DNA from: a virus
Virus record (IMG/VR): IMGVR_UViG_3300033571_019537
Location: 1-64,000 of that record
Length of the DNA: 64,000 nt
Direction: 5' to 3' (one strand)
The notes beneath the pieces were generated by a model. That model was not told the DNA's origin, ran no database searches, and saw nothing but the letters and a program-made list of their open reading frames with translations. A program made the position numbers and the translations under genes. How positions within the stretch are numbered: position 1 is the first letter of the stretch; every line of letters begins with the position of its first letter. Shown piece after piece: positions 16,524-24,898 of the stretch.

Positions 16524-17161
16524 TCAATTCCAATTAAAGGATTAATATAAAACTACAACAATAAAAATGAATTTAACTACAGCAGATATATTTTGATTCC
16601 ACTAAAGATTTAATATAACTAATATAGACTACAATGATAAACGTTGTCTCTTGCGTCTAACGTATGTTGTGATTCCACTAAAGATTAATATAGACTACAA
16701 TAAATGTAAATAATTAGAATCCAAACCAATGTTGTAATTCCACTAAGGATTAATATAGACTACAATCTTTCGATTTGTATCATGTCACATCATCTTGTTG
16801 TGATTCCACTAAAGTTTAATATAGACTACAATTAAAACCCTGTAAAATCAATGTTTTTGGGGTTGTGATTCCACTAAAGTTTAATATAGACTACAATAGA
16901 ACTTGCAGACCAAATACAAGATGTTCGGTTGTGATTCGATTAAGGATTAATATAAACTGTAATCACTTTATAGTTCGAGTCTTTGAGTATGTCGTTGTGA
17001 TTCCACTAAAGTTTAATATAGACTACAATTCCATCAGGTAGTACAAAACCTGTACAAAGGTTGTGATTCCACTAAGGATTAATATAGACTACAATTCCTT
17101 CACCTTTTCCTATTGGTGACCCAAAGTTGTGATTCCACTAAGGATTAATATAGACTACAAT
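16524..17161. CRISPR. CRISPR array: eight good repeats plus two degenerate ones at the left end
   Basis: 36-nt repeats begin GTTGTGATTCCACTAAAG and end ATAGACTACAAT on the plus strand. They lie at 16666, 16731, 16797, 16862, 16928, 16994, 17060 and 17126 (each 36 nt); spacers between them are 29 or 30 nt. Two more repeat-like units lie to the left: 16591-16635, with about 9 extra bases inside, and about 16524-16559, strongly decayed. The unit at 16928 also carries several changes at both ends. Repeats differ at an inner position (AAAGATT, AAGGATT, AAAGTTT). Decay at the left end suggests that is the old (trailer) end, so the leader would be near cas6 and transcription on the minus strand; the plus-oriented terminator-like hairpin at 17170 argues the other way. 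Terminal TTGT/ACAA can pair within each repeat. Confidence 0.97.
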
Positions 17162-17169
17162 GTAATACC

Positions 17170-17208
17170 CCTCAAACCCTTGATTTTATTGGGTTTGAGG
17201 TTGTTTTT
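17170..17208 (+). terminator. Strong hairpin between CRISPR array and cas6
   Basis: CCTCAAACCC (17170-17179) pairs perfectly with GGGTTTGAGG (17191-17200) around an 11-nt loop, followed on the plus strand by TTGTTTTTGG. It is the most GC-rich stem in the region. It looks like an intrinsic terminator for plus-strand transcription, or may separate cas mRNA from the array; on the minus strand no T-run follows. Confidence 0.55.
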
Positions 17209-17263
17209 GGGTGAGAAAAAATGAGGAAATATACCATAAAATATAATGTTGTACCCCATTTTT

Positions 17264-17962
17264 TTAATCCTGGTTTCTGTAAGTTTTATGATTTTCGGTT
17301 TTGTATATTGTACCAAAACCACTACCAGTAGATTGTCCAATTCCTATGTTGTATAAGGTTTCTGCAACTTTTTTGTTACAGAAAATATTAACTTGACATT
17401 GATTTGCAAAGTTAATAACATTTTTAACCAAAATTTGTTTAACTTTGTTTGATTTGTTATCACCAATTTTAACATCAAAATCAGTTAAATCCAAATCATA
17501 AGGAATTAATTTCTTTTTAAGATATTCCTTTAATTTTTCCTCAAAGTTTTCATCTTTAAGGGTTAAAAATTTATATCTTCCATCATTATACTCCTTAACA
17601 ATAAAGGGTGATAATGCTGCAAAATAATTCCAACCATCATGAAAATTTTCCTTAATATAATCCACACCAACAAAACTCATTCCAAATCCAAAATTAGGAT
17701 TTTTCATAACACCCAATAAGAAAGTTGTTATTAATTCATCATCCAATGATGATACAGTAATAAATCCACCATTAGGGAAAGATAAGGTTTGTTTGTCATT
17801 ATTCATTTTTCCACCTCTTAGGGAAGAAATCGAATAGTTGGACTTTTTATCGTGCCACTTATTATTTTCACCCAATATCTTATGAATCCAAGAATTTAAT
17901 AGGGTTTGGTTTTGAATTGGAACATTAGTTTTGTTCTTGCTTAAATTTATTTTTATTCTCAT
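17264..17962 (-). CDS. cas6: Cas6 crRNA-processing endoribonuclease
   Basis: 232 residues, typical for Cas6. It has two ferredoxin-like halves. Near the N-terminus WIHKIL supplies a candidate catalytic His27 (His37 is an alternative). YSISSLRGG at 43-51 and the FAALSPFIVK strand at 114-123 are typical of the family. The C-terminal glycine-rich loop GIGQSTGSGFG at 207-217 is the Cas6 signature. It cleaves repeat RNA to give mature crRNAs and usually stays bound to the 3' hairpin. It is the last gene of the cas operon, overlaps cas5 by 38 nt, and lies next to the array. Confidence 0.88.
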   Translation of the reverse strand: MRIKINLSKNKTNVPIQNQTLLNSWIHKILGENNKWHDKKSNYSISSLRGGKMNNDKQTLSFPNGGFITVSSLDDELITTFLLGVMKNPNFGFGMSFVGVDYIKENFHDGWNYFAALSPFIVKEYNDGRYKFLTLKDENFEEKLKEYLKKKLIPYDLDLTDFDVKIGDNKSNKVKQILVKNVINFANQCQVNIFCNKKVAETLYNIGIGQSTGSGFGTIYKTENHKTYRNQD

Positions 17963-18779
17963 AATACTTTGTTAAATTTGTTTTTTCTGAATTAATTTCA
18001 TTAACAGATTGAAACCCATCCCAATCAATTTGATTTTCACTAAAAACCCCTTTTATCCATACAAAACCACCATCAAGAATTGTTCCATTTGCTCTTGATA
18101 ATTTTGATAAATCTTCATCACTTACTGGAATAATTATTTCACCATGATGTTTTGTTATATTAACAGGGGCAGTTAAAACAGTTCTCATTGTTCTTGAGTT
18201 TTTATTTATATTTGCTCTTTCTTGTTTATTATCACTATAAACATAATCATAAATAGGTTTTTTACCCTTTACATTTAACAAATAGTTTTTAATAACCCCA
18301 TTTTCCCTAATAATTGGAATCCATTCATTAAATGATTTTTCCAAAGGATTAAAACCATATTCTTTTTTCATTAATGAAATAAAATCATCATAATTTTCAT
18401 CCAACATTTGTTTCACTTTTTCCCAATAAATCCAAACGTTAGGATTCCAAGAATTCCATGCAGACTTTTTAATCTGCATGGTTTCATAAACAAAATTATT
18501 ATTTATTTTTAAAGAATCAAGTTTAATATAAGAATTATTTGCCTTATCAAAATAATAATCAATTCTTGGAATTAAGGTTTCCCTTAATGTTGGTGATGGT
18601 CTTTCACCAAAAAGAACATGAAGAAGATTTGATACCTGATATTTTGTTATAGGTTCTTCAAAAAAATCAATATCATCCCTATCCCTTGTACCATTTATAT
18701 CACCAACTTTATCCTTATATTTTCCAGGTCTAAATTGTCTAGCATTTTTAAAACCCAATACCAAAAATTTATTCTTCAT
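17925..18779 (-). CDS. cas5: Cas5-like Cascade subunit (probable)
   Basis: 284 residues. The N-terminal strand KFLVLGFKNARQFRPG looks like the RAMP/Cas5 start. Next comes FFEEPITKYQVSNLLHVLFGERPSPTLRE (read in parts), where Cas5 proteins typically place 'PTxR/K' residues. Near the C-terminus, LDGGFVWIKGVF is a glycine-containing strand. In type I effectors Cas5 caps the crRNA 5' handle. Position between cas7 and cas6 fits. It is somewhat longer than many Cas5 proteins, which may matter because no separate large subunit is seen. A type IV Csf3-like relation is possible; subtype cannot be fixed by eye. Confidence 0.6.
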   Translation of the reverse strand: MKNKFLVLGFKNARQFRPGKYKDKVGDINGTRDRDDIDFFEEPITKYQVSNLLHVLFGERPSPTLRETLIPRIDYYFDKANNSYIKLDSLKINNNFVYETMQIKKSAWNSWNPNVWIYWEKVKQMLDENYDDFISLMKKEYGFNPLEKSFNEWIPIIRENGVIKNYLLNVKGKKPIYDYVYSDNKQERANINKNSRTMRTVLTAPVNITKHHGEIIIPVSDEDLSKLSRANGTILDGGFVWIKGVFSENQIDWDGFQSVNEINSEKTNLTKYYENKNKFKQEQN

Positions 18780-19854
18780 TTTTCTTTCCTTTTTTTGATT
18801 CTTTTTTCTCAGCAGATTTTTTCTTTCTGTTTTTATATTCTACTTCAATTGATTCTCTTAATTCTTTACTTTTCTTTAAATCAACTTCATTATAGAATAA
18901 TTCTGATTCAAATTCCAATTTTGTTTGTGGTGTAAATTTAACCCAACCATTTTCATCTTCTAATGTATCAGTTAATACATCATAAACAAATTTAACTTCC
19001 AATTCATTTGATTTAACAAATGCATCTCGTTTTGTTACATTTAATCTTAACATTTTTTGTAACAAATCATTAACCAAAAAGTTAACATTTTCTTGACTTA
19101 ATAAGAATCCCCATTCAGGTATTTCAATGATTGAATTTTTCATTTGGAAATAACCTAATTCTGAATTAAAGTTTGGTAACTTTGTTTGCAAGAATTTCTT
19201 AAACAATTCAAAATTGTCTGGGTCAAATGACATTCTATCAAAAATATCATCACAACTAACAAATTGTAATTGTGATAAATCAATTGAACCAACGGTTTGA
19301 TAATCAATATCACCAACAACTTCTTTTTTGAAGAAAGTATTATCGGTTGCACCATTATCTTCATCATCTTTTCTACCAGATTTTGCAAAAGTTTCAATAT
19401 GTGAAACTGAATCATTTGTTTGTTCTGCATCAACCAAAGTTAAAGAACCTTTTCTTTTTAAGGTAACTGTTTTTGATGTTTCCAACCAACCTCTAACCAA
19501 TTTTGATGGTGATGCAAGATAAGAATGTAATACCACCACATTATCTTGAACATTTGGTGATTGGAATGGAATATCAGAAAAAATATTATGCAATAAGAAA
19601 TCTGATGAAGTTGTTAACTTATAAGAAAATTTATCACCATTCTTATAAAGTCTTTTCTTTGCATAATTGGTGTTTTTATGTTGGGTTTTCATGTAACTCA
19701 AATCAGTACTATTAAGTACAAATCTTTGGTCAGATGAATCAAAGTTTACAACACCCCTACCTTTTAATTTCCATCTTAAAAGAATAGATTTAACTGTTTT
19801 TTCTTTTTGTTTTGGTTGAACTTCCTCAACCGAAAATACTGATTTTTTTGACAT
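18769..19854 (-). CDS. cas7: Cas7-like backbone subunit with FSVEE N-terminus
   Basis: 361 residues. RAMP-type features: ILLRWKLKGRGVVNF strand, HSYLASPSKLVRGWLET (the segment that in Cas7 proteins contacts crRNA), a middle disordered acidic loop (RKDDEDNGATDN), VVGDIDYQTVGSIDLSQLQFV, and a very basic helical tail (KNRKKKSAEKKESKKGKK). Cas7 polymerises along the crRNA spacer. It lies between cas3 and cas5 and overlaps cas5 by 11 nt. Its N-terminus, MSKKSVFSVEEVQPK, resembles the short FFTVEE tag found on unrelated proteins in this window, which is odd for a Cas protein. Called Cas7 from fold features and operon position. Confidence 0.65.
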   Translation of the reverse strand: MSKKSVFSVEEVQPKQKEKTVKSILLRWKLKGRGVVNFDSSDQRFVLNSTDLSYMKTQHKNTNYAKKRLYKNGDKFSYKLTTSSDFLLHNIFSDIPFQSPNVQDNVVVLHSYLASPSKLVRGWLETSKTVTLKRKGSLTLVDAEQTNDSVSHIETFAKSGRKDDEDNGATDNTFFKKEVVGDIDYQTVGSIDLSQLQFVSCDDIFDRMSFDPDNFELFKKFLQTKLPNFNSELGYFQMKNSIIEIPEWGFLLSQENVNFLVNDLLQKMLRLNVTKRDAFVKSNELEVKFVYDVLTDTLEDENGWVKFTPQTKLEFESELFYNEVDLKKSKELRESIEVEYKNRKKKSAEKKESKKGKKNEE

Positions 19855-19884
19855 TTTTTTGTTTGTTTTTTATGGTTATTAAAT

Positions 19885-22098
19885 TTATTCGGTATCTATT
19901 AATCCTAATTCAGAATCATATTTTTTATCATACCTTATATAAGGTGTATTTGATTTTTTCCCCATTCTACGAACAATATCAATATTTAATTTTTCAAATT
20001 TTTCCAACATTTCTCTGAATTCAAATCGTTTATCATCACAAAGTGCTCGATATGTTTTTTTGAATCTTTCCATTACATTTTGTTTTTCATGGAAATCTTC
20101 ACCAATTGATTTATATATTTGTTGGTTAAAAACATCAGTATATTCTTCTGAATTAACTTTTTGACAAATATAAAATATATTTGAACCAACAAGTCTTAGT
20201 TTATTTGATTCTGCGTTTTTAATATCAGTTTTTTGTTTTCCTTTATTAAAAAATTTAATAGGATAAATTCCACTTAATAATTCACAAGAAGTAAGAAATC
20301 TTTCTTGAATAAAGTCTTTAATTTCTTTTTGATTTATTTCATTGAATTTATTAAATATAGAATAAATTTCTGACAAAGTCAAATTCTTGTTATTTCCATT
20401 TTCTTTAAAGAAATTAAACCATTTAGTTGATAAGTCAAATGTATAATGAATGTGTTTTACTGCACGTTCTGCCTTATCCTTATTAAGATTAATAATATTA
20501 ATAGTACTATCATCATATTTACCCCAACGATTTGTTCTACCTATTCTTTGTACTGTTGTTTGTGGTGATAAAACTGATTCATATAAATTTTTAAAAGAAA
20601 TATCCATTGATGCCTGTAAAATAAGTGAAGAAACAACATCTTCTTTTACACCATCTTTTGAATATTTATCATATAAAGAATAAATTAAATCAGTTCTTTT
20701 CTTTCTATCTTCTTCTAAATAATCAGAATGAATTAAAATTTTCTTATTTAAGTTTCTATACACTTTTTGGGTATTCTTAATAGAATTTAAGATGATTAAA
20801 TTATCACCATTTTCTTCTAAGTTTAAAACTGAAACATCAGATTTTTCAGAAAAATTAAGTTTATATTTTTTATCATGTGCAGGTGGGTAATGATGATTTT
20901 TCTCTGGTAAGAATTTTGATTTATTTGATGGGGTATCCCACATATAAGAAATATCAAATGGTGTTGCAGATAATAGAATTGTATCAGAATTAGTATATTT
21001 ATGTCTAATATTCATTAAGTTAATAAAACAAGAAAATAATGCACCTTCTGTAATTAATTCATGATATTCATCAAAAACAACATCACAATCATTTATAAAA
21101 TAAAGTTCATTCATTCTTCCACTATTAACTGATGGGGATAAAAAGTTATCTATATTAGTTACAATAATATCAGAATCAAACCCACCACATCCATTCCAAT
21201 TAGACATTTTCACTTCACTTTGGTAGAATAATTCAATTTTAACATTAACACAGAATTTACCAATCAAATCTTTTAATTCACGATAAACTTGTTCTGCAAC
21301 AATATTTCTTGGACAAACCCAAATCATTTTTTTATTTGATTGTAGATTTTTTAGAAATCCAATTAAAGTTTTACCAAACCCAGCAGGTGCATTAACAAAA
21401 TTAGTACCTTTAAGTTGTGTAACAATATTTTTTTGAAGTTCAAATCTTTCATTATTAAATGGTGGATTATAATTTTTTACTATTTCCTTTTCCAAGAGTT
21501 TTTGGATAAATTCTTCTGAATTAGGATAATTACCATCAAATGATGAAACCAATCTATCAGATGTAATTAAAATACTTCTTAATAAAGTTTTTTCAACTTG
21601 TTTTCCTTTTAATTCCAAAAATTCATAAAAAAGTGGTGGATTTATTTCTTTTCTACCATTATCATCCACAAAACATTTTTTTGTTATTGGAAACTTTAAG
21701 AAATATTTCTTCATTGATTCAATATCTTTTTCAGTAATTGAATCATAAACATCTTGATTTGTTAATTTTTTATCGCCATATTTTTTAAAATAAGGAAACC
21801 CATGATGCCAATAAATTAAATCCAATATCATATTATATTCATAATCATCAATTTTTAAATGTTTGCTAACAAATGCCCAACTGATTTCATTATGAGTAAA
21901 TTTTCTTTGTGAATCTTCATCTTTTAAGAATCTTTGGAACTCTTCTGTACATTTACCTATATCATGTAAAAGTGATGATATTTCTAAAACTTTTTTATGT
22001 TGTTTATTAAGACTATCATATCTTTTTAAAAACTCTAAAGAATATTCCATTACTTTTAAAGAATGTACATCTAATAATTCGTTTGTTTTTCCTAACAT
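19885..22098 (-). CDS. cas3: Cas3 HD nuclease-helicase
   Basis: 737 residues, a fused HD-helicase. HD domain: His12, LLHDIGK (His45-Asp46), THNE (His69) and WHHG (98-99), the metal ligands of Cas3 nucleases. Helicase: Walker A APAGFGKT at 237-244, DEYH box at 343-346 (usually DExH), LLSATP at 375-380, and motif VI QRIGRTNR at 517-524. All catalytic residues appear intact. Cas3 is recruited by Cascade to unwind and degrade target DNA. It is the first gene of the cas operon with a clear promoter 19 nt upstream. Being transcribed first, ahead of the effector genes, it is not a remnant. Confidence 0.95.
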   Translation of the reverse strand: MLGKTNELLDVHSLKVMEYSLEFLKRYDSLNKQHKKVLEISSLLHDIGKCTEEFQRFLKDEDSQRKFTHNEISWAFVSKHLKIDDYEYNMILDLIYWHHGFPYFKKYGDKKLTNQDVYDSITEKDIESMKKYFLKFPITKKCFVDDNGRKEINPPLFYEFLELKGKQVEKTLLRSILITSDRLVSSFDGNYPNSEEFIQKLLEKEIVKNYNPPFNNERFELQKNIVTQLKGTNFVNAPAGFGKTLIGFLKNLQSNKKMIWVCPRNIVAEQVYRELKDLIGKFCVNVKIELFYQSEVKMSNWNGCGGFDSDIIVTNIDNFLSPSVNSGRMNELYFINDCDVVFDEYHELITEGALFSCFINLMNIRHKYTNSDTILLSATPFDISYMWDTPSNKSKFLPEKNHHYPPAHDKKYKLNFSEKSDVSVLNLEENGDNLIILNSIKNTQKVYRNLNKKILIHSDYLEEDRKKRTDLIYSLYDKYSKDGVKEDVVSSLILQASMDISFKNLYESVLSPQTTVQRIGRTNRWGKYDDSTINIINLNKDKAERAVKHIHYTFDLSTKWFNFFKENGNNKNLTLSEIYSIFNKFNEINQKEIKDFIQERFLTSCELLSGIYPIKFFNKGKQKTDIKNAESNKLRLVGSNIFYICQKVNSEEYTDVFNQQIYKSIGEDFHEKQNVMERFKKTYRALCDDKRFEFREMLEKFEKLNIDIVRRMGKKSNTPYIRYDKKYDSELGLIDTE

Positions 22099-22116
22099 AT
22101 TTTAAATTTATGAACA

Positions 22117-22152
22117 CAAAAATACTATTTTTTTACTACCAAATTAATGCAA
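22117..22152 (-). promoter_or_regulatory. TTGCA-type promoter for the cas operon
   Basis: Minus strand: TTGCA (22152-22148), then TATTTTTG (22124-22117), 28 nt from T to T, and 19 nt to the cas3 ATG. Same geometry as promoters at 38045, 51382, 52628 and 54559. Its upstream box overlaps the first ATG of the divergent gene at 22147. Confidence 0.6.
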
Positions 22153-23502
22153 TATTTATTTATAAACCAAATTATGTTCATTGATATTCACACCCACCCA
22201 ACACTTAAACCTTTTACCAATAATGGAAATATTTTCATTGAACATAAAAATAATCAAAAATCAAAGAATGTTTTTCATAAATTAGTGAAATCAATAATAT
22301 CACTTTTAACAAAGGATATACCAAAACATTCTCAATCACATTTTCAATCACTTATTCAAGGAAATTTTAACATAATAATCACATCATTCTTTGCACTTGA
22401 AAAGGAATTCTTTAATACAAAAATTCTACCAAAAAAATTGGATTTACCACTTCTTTCTCACCTAACAGGAGTTCCAGAAAATAAAGTTACCTTAGATTAT
22501 TATAATTTTATTTATAATGAAATGTTATGGTTAAAAGAACAAGAAAAAAATAACACCCAACTTTATAATTTTGTTATTGCAAAAAACTATTCTCACATAG
22601 AAAGGATTCACAGAAAAAATCCAAAAACCCTTTGTGTTATTCCATCAATTGAGGGAATTCAATGTTTATTAACTTATGATGAATTAAAAAATCCAAATAA
22701 AGAATTGTTATTAAGTAGATTGGATTCACTTCCCTTAAAACCTTTTTTTATAACTTTTAATCATCATTTTTGGAATGGGTTATCATCCAATGCAGATTCG
22801 GTACAAAGTTTCTTATTCACACAGAAAAATGAATTTAAAGGAATTTCACCTTTGGGATTGGAAATAATTGATTCACTTATTGAAAGGGGAATTTTAATTG
22901 ATATAAAACATTTTGATGGGGATTCAAGAAGAGATTTTTATAACCACATAAGGGGAAAAAATATACCAATTATTTGTTCGCATACAGGAATATCCACTTG
23001 GGAAAATTTATCAGATATTAAGGATGACCACAAAAGAAATAAAAAATCTTTTTTTCATGAATTGGAAATTAATATATGTGGTGAGGATGTAAGAGAAATT
23101 GTTAATTCTGGGGGTTTAATTGGTATTCAGATGGACAAAAAACGTCTTGTGGGTAGTAGAGTTAAAATAACCGAAGATAATGTCACAGAAGTCATTATTG
23201 CAAATATTTTAAAGTGTGTTGAATTTGGTGGAATTCAAACTTGGAATCACATTTCAATTGGAAGTGATTTTGATGGAATGATTACACACTTGCCAGGACT
23301 ATTAAAAAGTGAGGATTTTCCAAAACTTTACTTTGAAATTTTGAACTTTTTAATTTGTCCGAAGGACATTTTATTTAAGGGGGATTTAATTTACTCCAAA
23401 GAAAAAATTGATTCTTTAATAGGAGGTAGATATGTTAAAGAATTGGTTGATAGAATATTTGGGTTAAACGCAAAAGAGTTCTTAAAAAGGAACTTCTTTT
23501 AA
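22147..23502 (+). CDS. Peptidase M19 / membrane-dipeptidase-like metallohydrolase
   Basis: 451 residues. FIDIHTHPTLKPF (Asp13, His15) near the N-terminus, CVIPSIEGIQCL (metal-bridging Glu), FITFNHHFWNG, ICSHTGISTWENL and IGSDFDGMI match, in order, the amidohydrolase barrel of M19 dipeptidases, where a two-zinc site cleaves dipeptides or related amides. No signal peptide, so likely cytoplasmic. A second ATG at 22174 directly precedes FIDIHTH and avoids overlap with the cas3 promoter, so it may be the true start. Unusual gene for a phage; possible roles are peptidoglycan-peptide or D-amino-acid turnover. Codon use and base composition look slightly richer than neighbours, suggesting acquisition from a bacterium. 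Confidence 0.75.
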   Translation: MQYLFINQIMFIDIHTHPTLKPFTNNGNIFIEHKNNQKSKNVFHKLVKSIISLLTKDIPKHSQSHFQSLIQGNFNIIITSFFALEKEFFNTKILPKKLDLPLLSHLTGVPENKVTLDYYNFIYNEMLWLKEQEKNNTQLYNFVIAKNYSHIERIHRKNPKTLCVIPSIEGIQCLLTYDELKNPNKELLLSRLDSLPLKPFFITFNHHFWNGLSSNADSVQSFLFTQKNEFKGISPLGLEIIDSLIERGILIDIKHFDGDSRRDFYNHIRGKNIPIICSHTGISTWENLSDIKDDHKRNKKSFFHELEINICGEDVREIVNSGGLIGIQMDKKRLVGSRVKITEDNVTEVIIANILKCVEFGGIQTWNHISIGSDFDGMITHLPGLLKSEDFPKLYFEILNFLICPKDILFKGDLIYSKEKIDSLIGGRYVKELVDRIFGLNAKEFLKRNFF

Positions 23503-23694
23503 AATTTCATAAATCTGAATCTGGTCAGAAGTTTTTAAAAATTTATAGTTTTCATCATCATAATTACCATCTAAATATGTTAAATTAAATTTTCGATTAT
23601 CATACCAAATAACTAATGATTTTTTAATTAAATCATTAGTTAAAAAATTCCCACTATTTCTACCCAGATTTAACAAAGTTTTTTCTAATGTCAT
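23482..23694 (-). CDS. Small protein with MTLEKTLLNL leader
   Basis: 70 residues from the ATG at 23694, which overlaps the upstream TGA (ATGA). An in-frame upstream extension exists but lies inside the next gene. MTLEKTLLNLGRNSGNF resembles the MNLNKTI leaders at 15.7 and 16.1 kb. The rest is a short beta-rich body. Its 3' end overlaps the convergent M19 gene by 21 nt. Confidence 0.5.
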   Translation of the reverse strand: MTLEKTLLNLGRNSGNFLTNDLIKKSLVIWYDNRKFNLTYLDGNYDDENYKFLKTSDQIQIYEILKEVPF

Positions 23695-24200
23695 AAATAA
23701 ATCATTTTTATTTGATAATCTGTTAAAGGTAATCCACTTCCTCCATGATAAGGTTGTCTGTGTGTTCCAAACCATTTTGGTTCAGGAGATTTAATATCAT
23801 TAAAAATATGAACAATATTTGGCAATATATTTAAACCTTTTTTTAATACAACCTTAAAAATACCATCAATATTATAACCATCAATAATATAATCTTCACC
23901 CAAATCACATTCAAAAATATCACCAGTTTCAAAATTAAAATTTCTATTAACAAATGGGGTTATTTCCATTTTATTTTTTTGTTTATTAAAACGATAACCA
24001 ATCATTATTGCATTTTTGTTTGGTTTTAATGAATAAGAAATTCCACAAAGTTTGTTCCATTGGTCATCTTGTTCACTTTCAAAACCTTCAAGAAAATTAA
24101 ATTTCACCCTAAAATGATATTCCCAACCAAATGCGAATAAATCCATTAATCCCAATCTTGGTTTTGAAAAATGTTTTCCTTTTTTAAATTGATATATCAT
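23691..24200 (-). CDS. Conserved hypothetical protein (FKKGKHFSKPR motif)
   Basis: 169 residues from ATG 24200; the longer form needs a TTG start. Begins MIYQFKKGKHFSKPR, then a beta-sandwich-like body with DQWNKLCGISYSL and IMIGYRF, which I have seen in phage and Bacteroidota proteins of unknown role. C-terminus is rich in Gly/Pro (YHGGSGLPLTDYQ). In an overlapping operon with the 70-residue protein downstream. Confidence 0.6.
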   Translation of the reverse strand: MIYQFKKGKHFSKPRLGLMDLFAFGWEYHFRVKFNFLEGFESEQDDQWNKLCGISYSLKPNKNAIMIGYRFNKQKNKMEITPFVNRNFNFETGDIFECDLGEDYIIDGYNIDGIFKVVLKKGLNILPNIVHIFNDIKSPEPKWFGTHRQPYHGGSGLPLTDYQIKMIYL

Positions 24201-24205
24201 AATTT

Positions 24206-24898
24206 TTAATTTATAATTTCTATCCAATCAGGATGTAAATTTGATTCTGTATATATTCCCTTTTCAGGAAAATTTGTATCATTATAAAATTTTATCCCAT
24301 TTAATTTTTCTTGTGGTATAGTTATTCTTAAAACAATAGGTTTAATATTATATTGATAACTAAACACATCTATTAAATCATTTATAGATTCTTCATTTAT
24401 TAATAAATAAATTCTACTTGGATGTGATGATATTTTTTCCTTACTTTTTGGTACTAAACCAATCTTCATAATTTTATCAATATACTTATCAGAAGTTATA
24501 TGATAAAAAATATTATTTTCAGGAATATATTTAACATCATATTTTGACTCAAATTTAACCATTACTTCACCAAATTCTTCTAAAAACATTTCTAAATTTG
24601 GTTGACTATATTTTGCACTTTGTCCTTTATATTGGATATATGCAGGAAACCAACCTAAATTATCTACTAATCTAAATAATTCTACTAAGTTGGTTTCCTT
24701 AGTAATTTTATAAACAAACCAATTTTCAATATCAGATTTTATAATTAACTTTGTTCGTTCCAAATCCATCTCACCTTTAATCCAATTATTGATTAAAGTT
24801 ATTGTATGATTAATATTTGTAGTTTTTATTAAACCTTCTTCTTCTTTTAAAATAGATTTAATAAATTCTTCTTTAGTGAAAGTTATTTTCTTAGACAT
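24206..24898 (-). CDS. ADP-ribosyltransferase-like (KptA/DarT-type) protein
   Basis: 230 residues from the ATG at 24898 (ATGTCTAA overlap with the upstream stop; the longer form needs TTG). The N-terminal ~120 residues form a helper domain ending FESKYDVKYIP. The ART-like domain follows: NIFYHITSDKYIDKIM with Tyr-His at 132-133, GLVPK at 147-151, SRIYLL at 161-166, and GIYTESNLHPDWIEII at the C-terminus, where the Glu could be catalytic. Fold logic is that of RNA 2'-phosphotransferase and DarT enzymes, which use NAD. Intact relative of the broken copy at 14753-15169. Target unknown. Confidence 0.6.
   Translation of the reverse strand: MSKKITFTKEEFIKSILKEEEGLIKTTNINHTITLINNWIKGEMDLERTKLIIKSDIENWFVYKITKETNLVELFRLVDNLGWFPAYIQYKGQSAKYSQPNLEMFLEEFGEVMVKFESKYDVKYIPENNIFYHITSDKYIDKIMKIGLVPKSKEKISSHPSRIYLLINEESINDLIDVFSYQYNIKPIVLRITIPQEKLNGIKFYNDTNFPEKGIYTESNLHPDWIEIIN

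Noticed and set aside
17155-17340. ORF on the minus strand across the CRISPR/cas6 border
   Set aside because: It overlaps the end of cas6 in another frame and runs through the hairpin; no coding-like sequence.
22147-23502. M19-like gene as an unusual Cas protein
   Set aside because: Its motifs are those of a metallo-dipeptidase and it is divergent from the cas operon.
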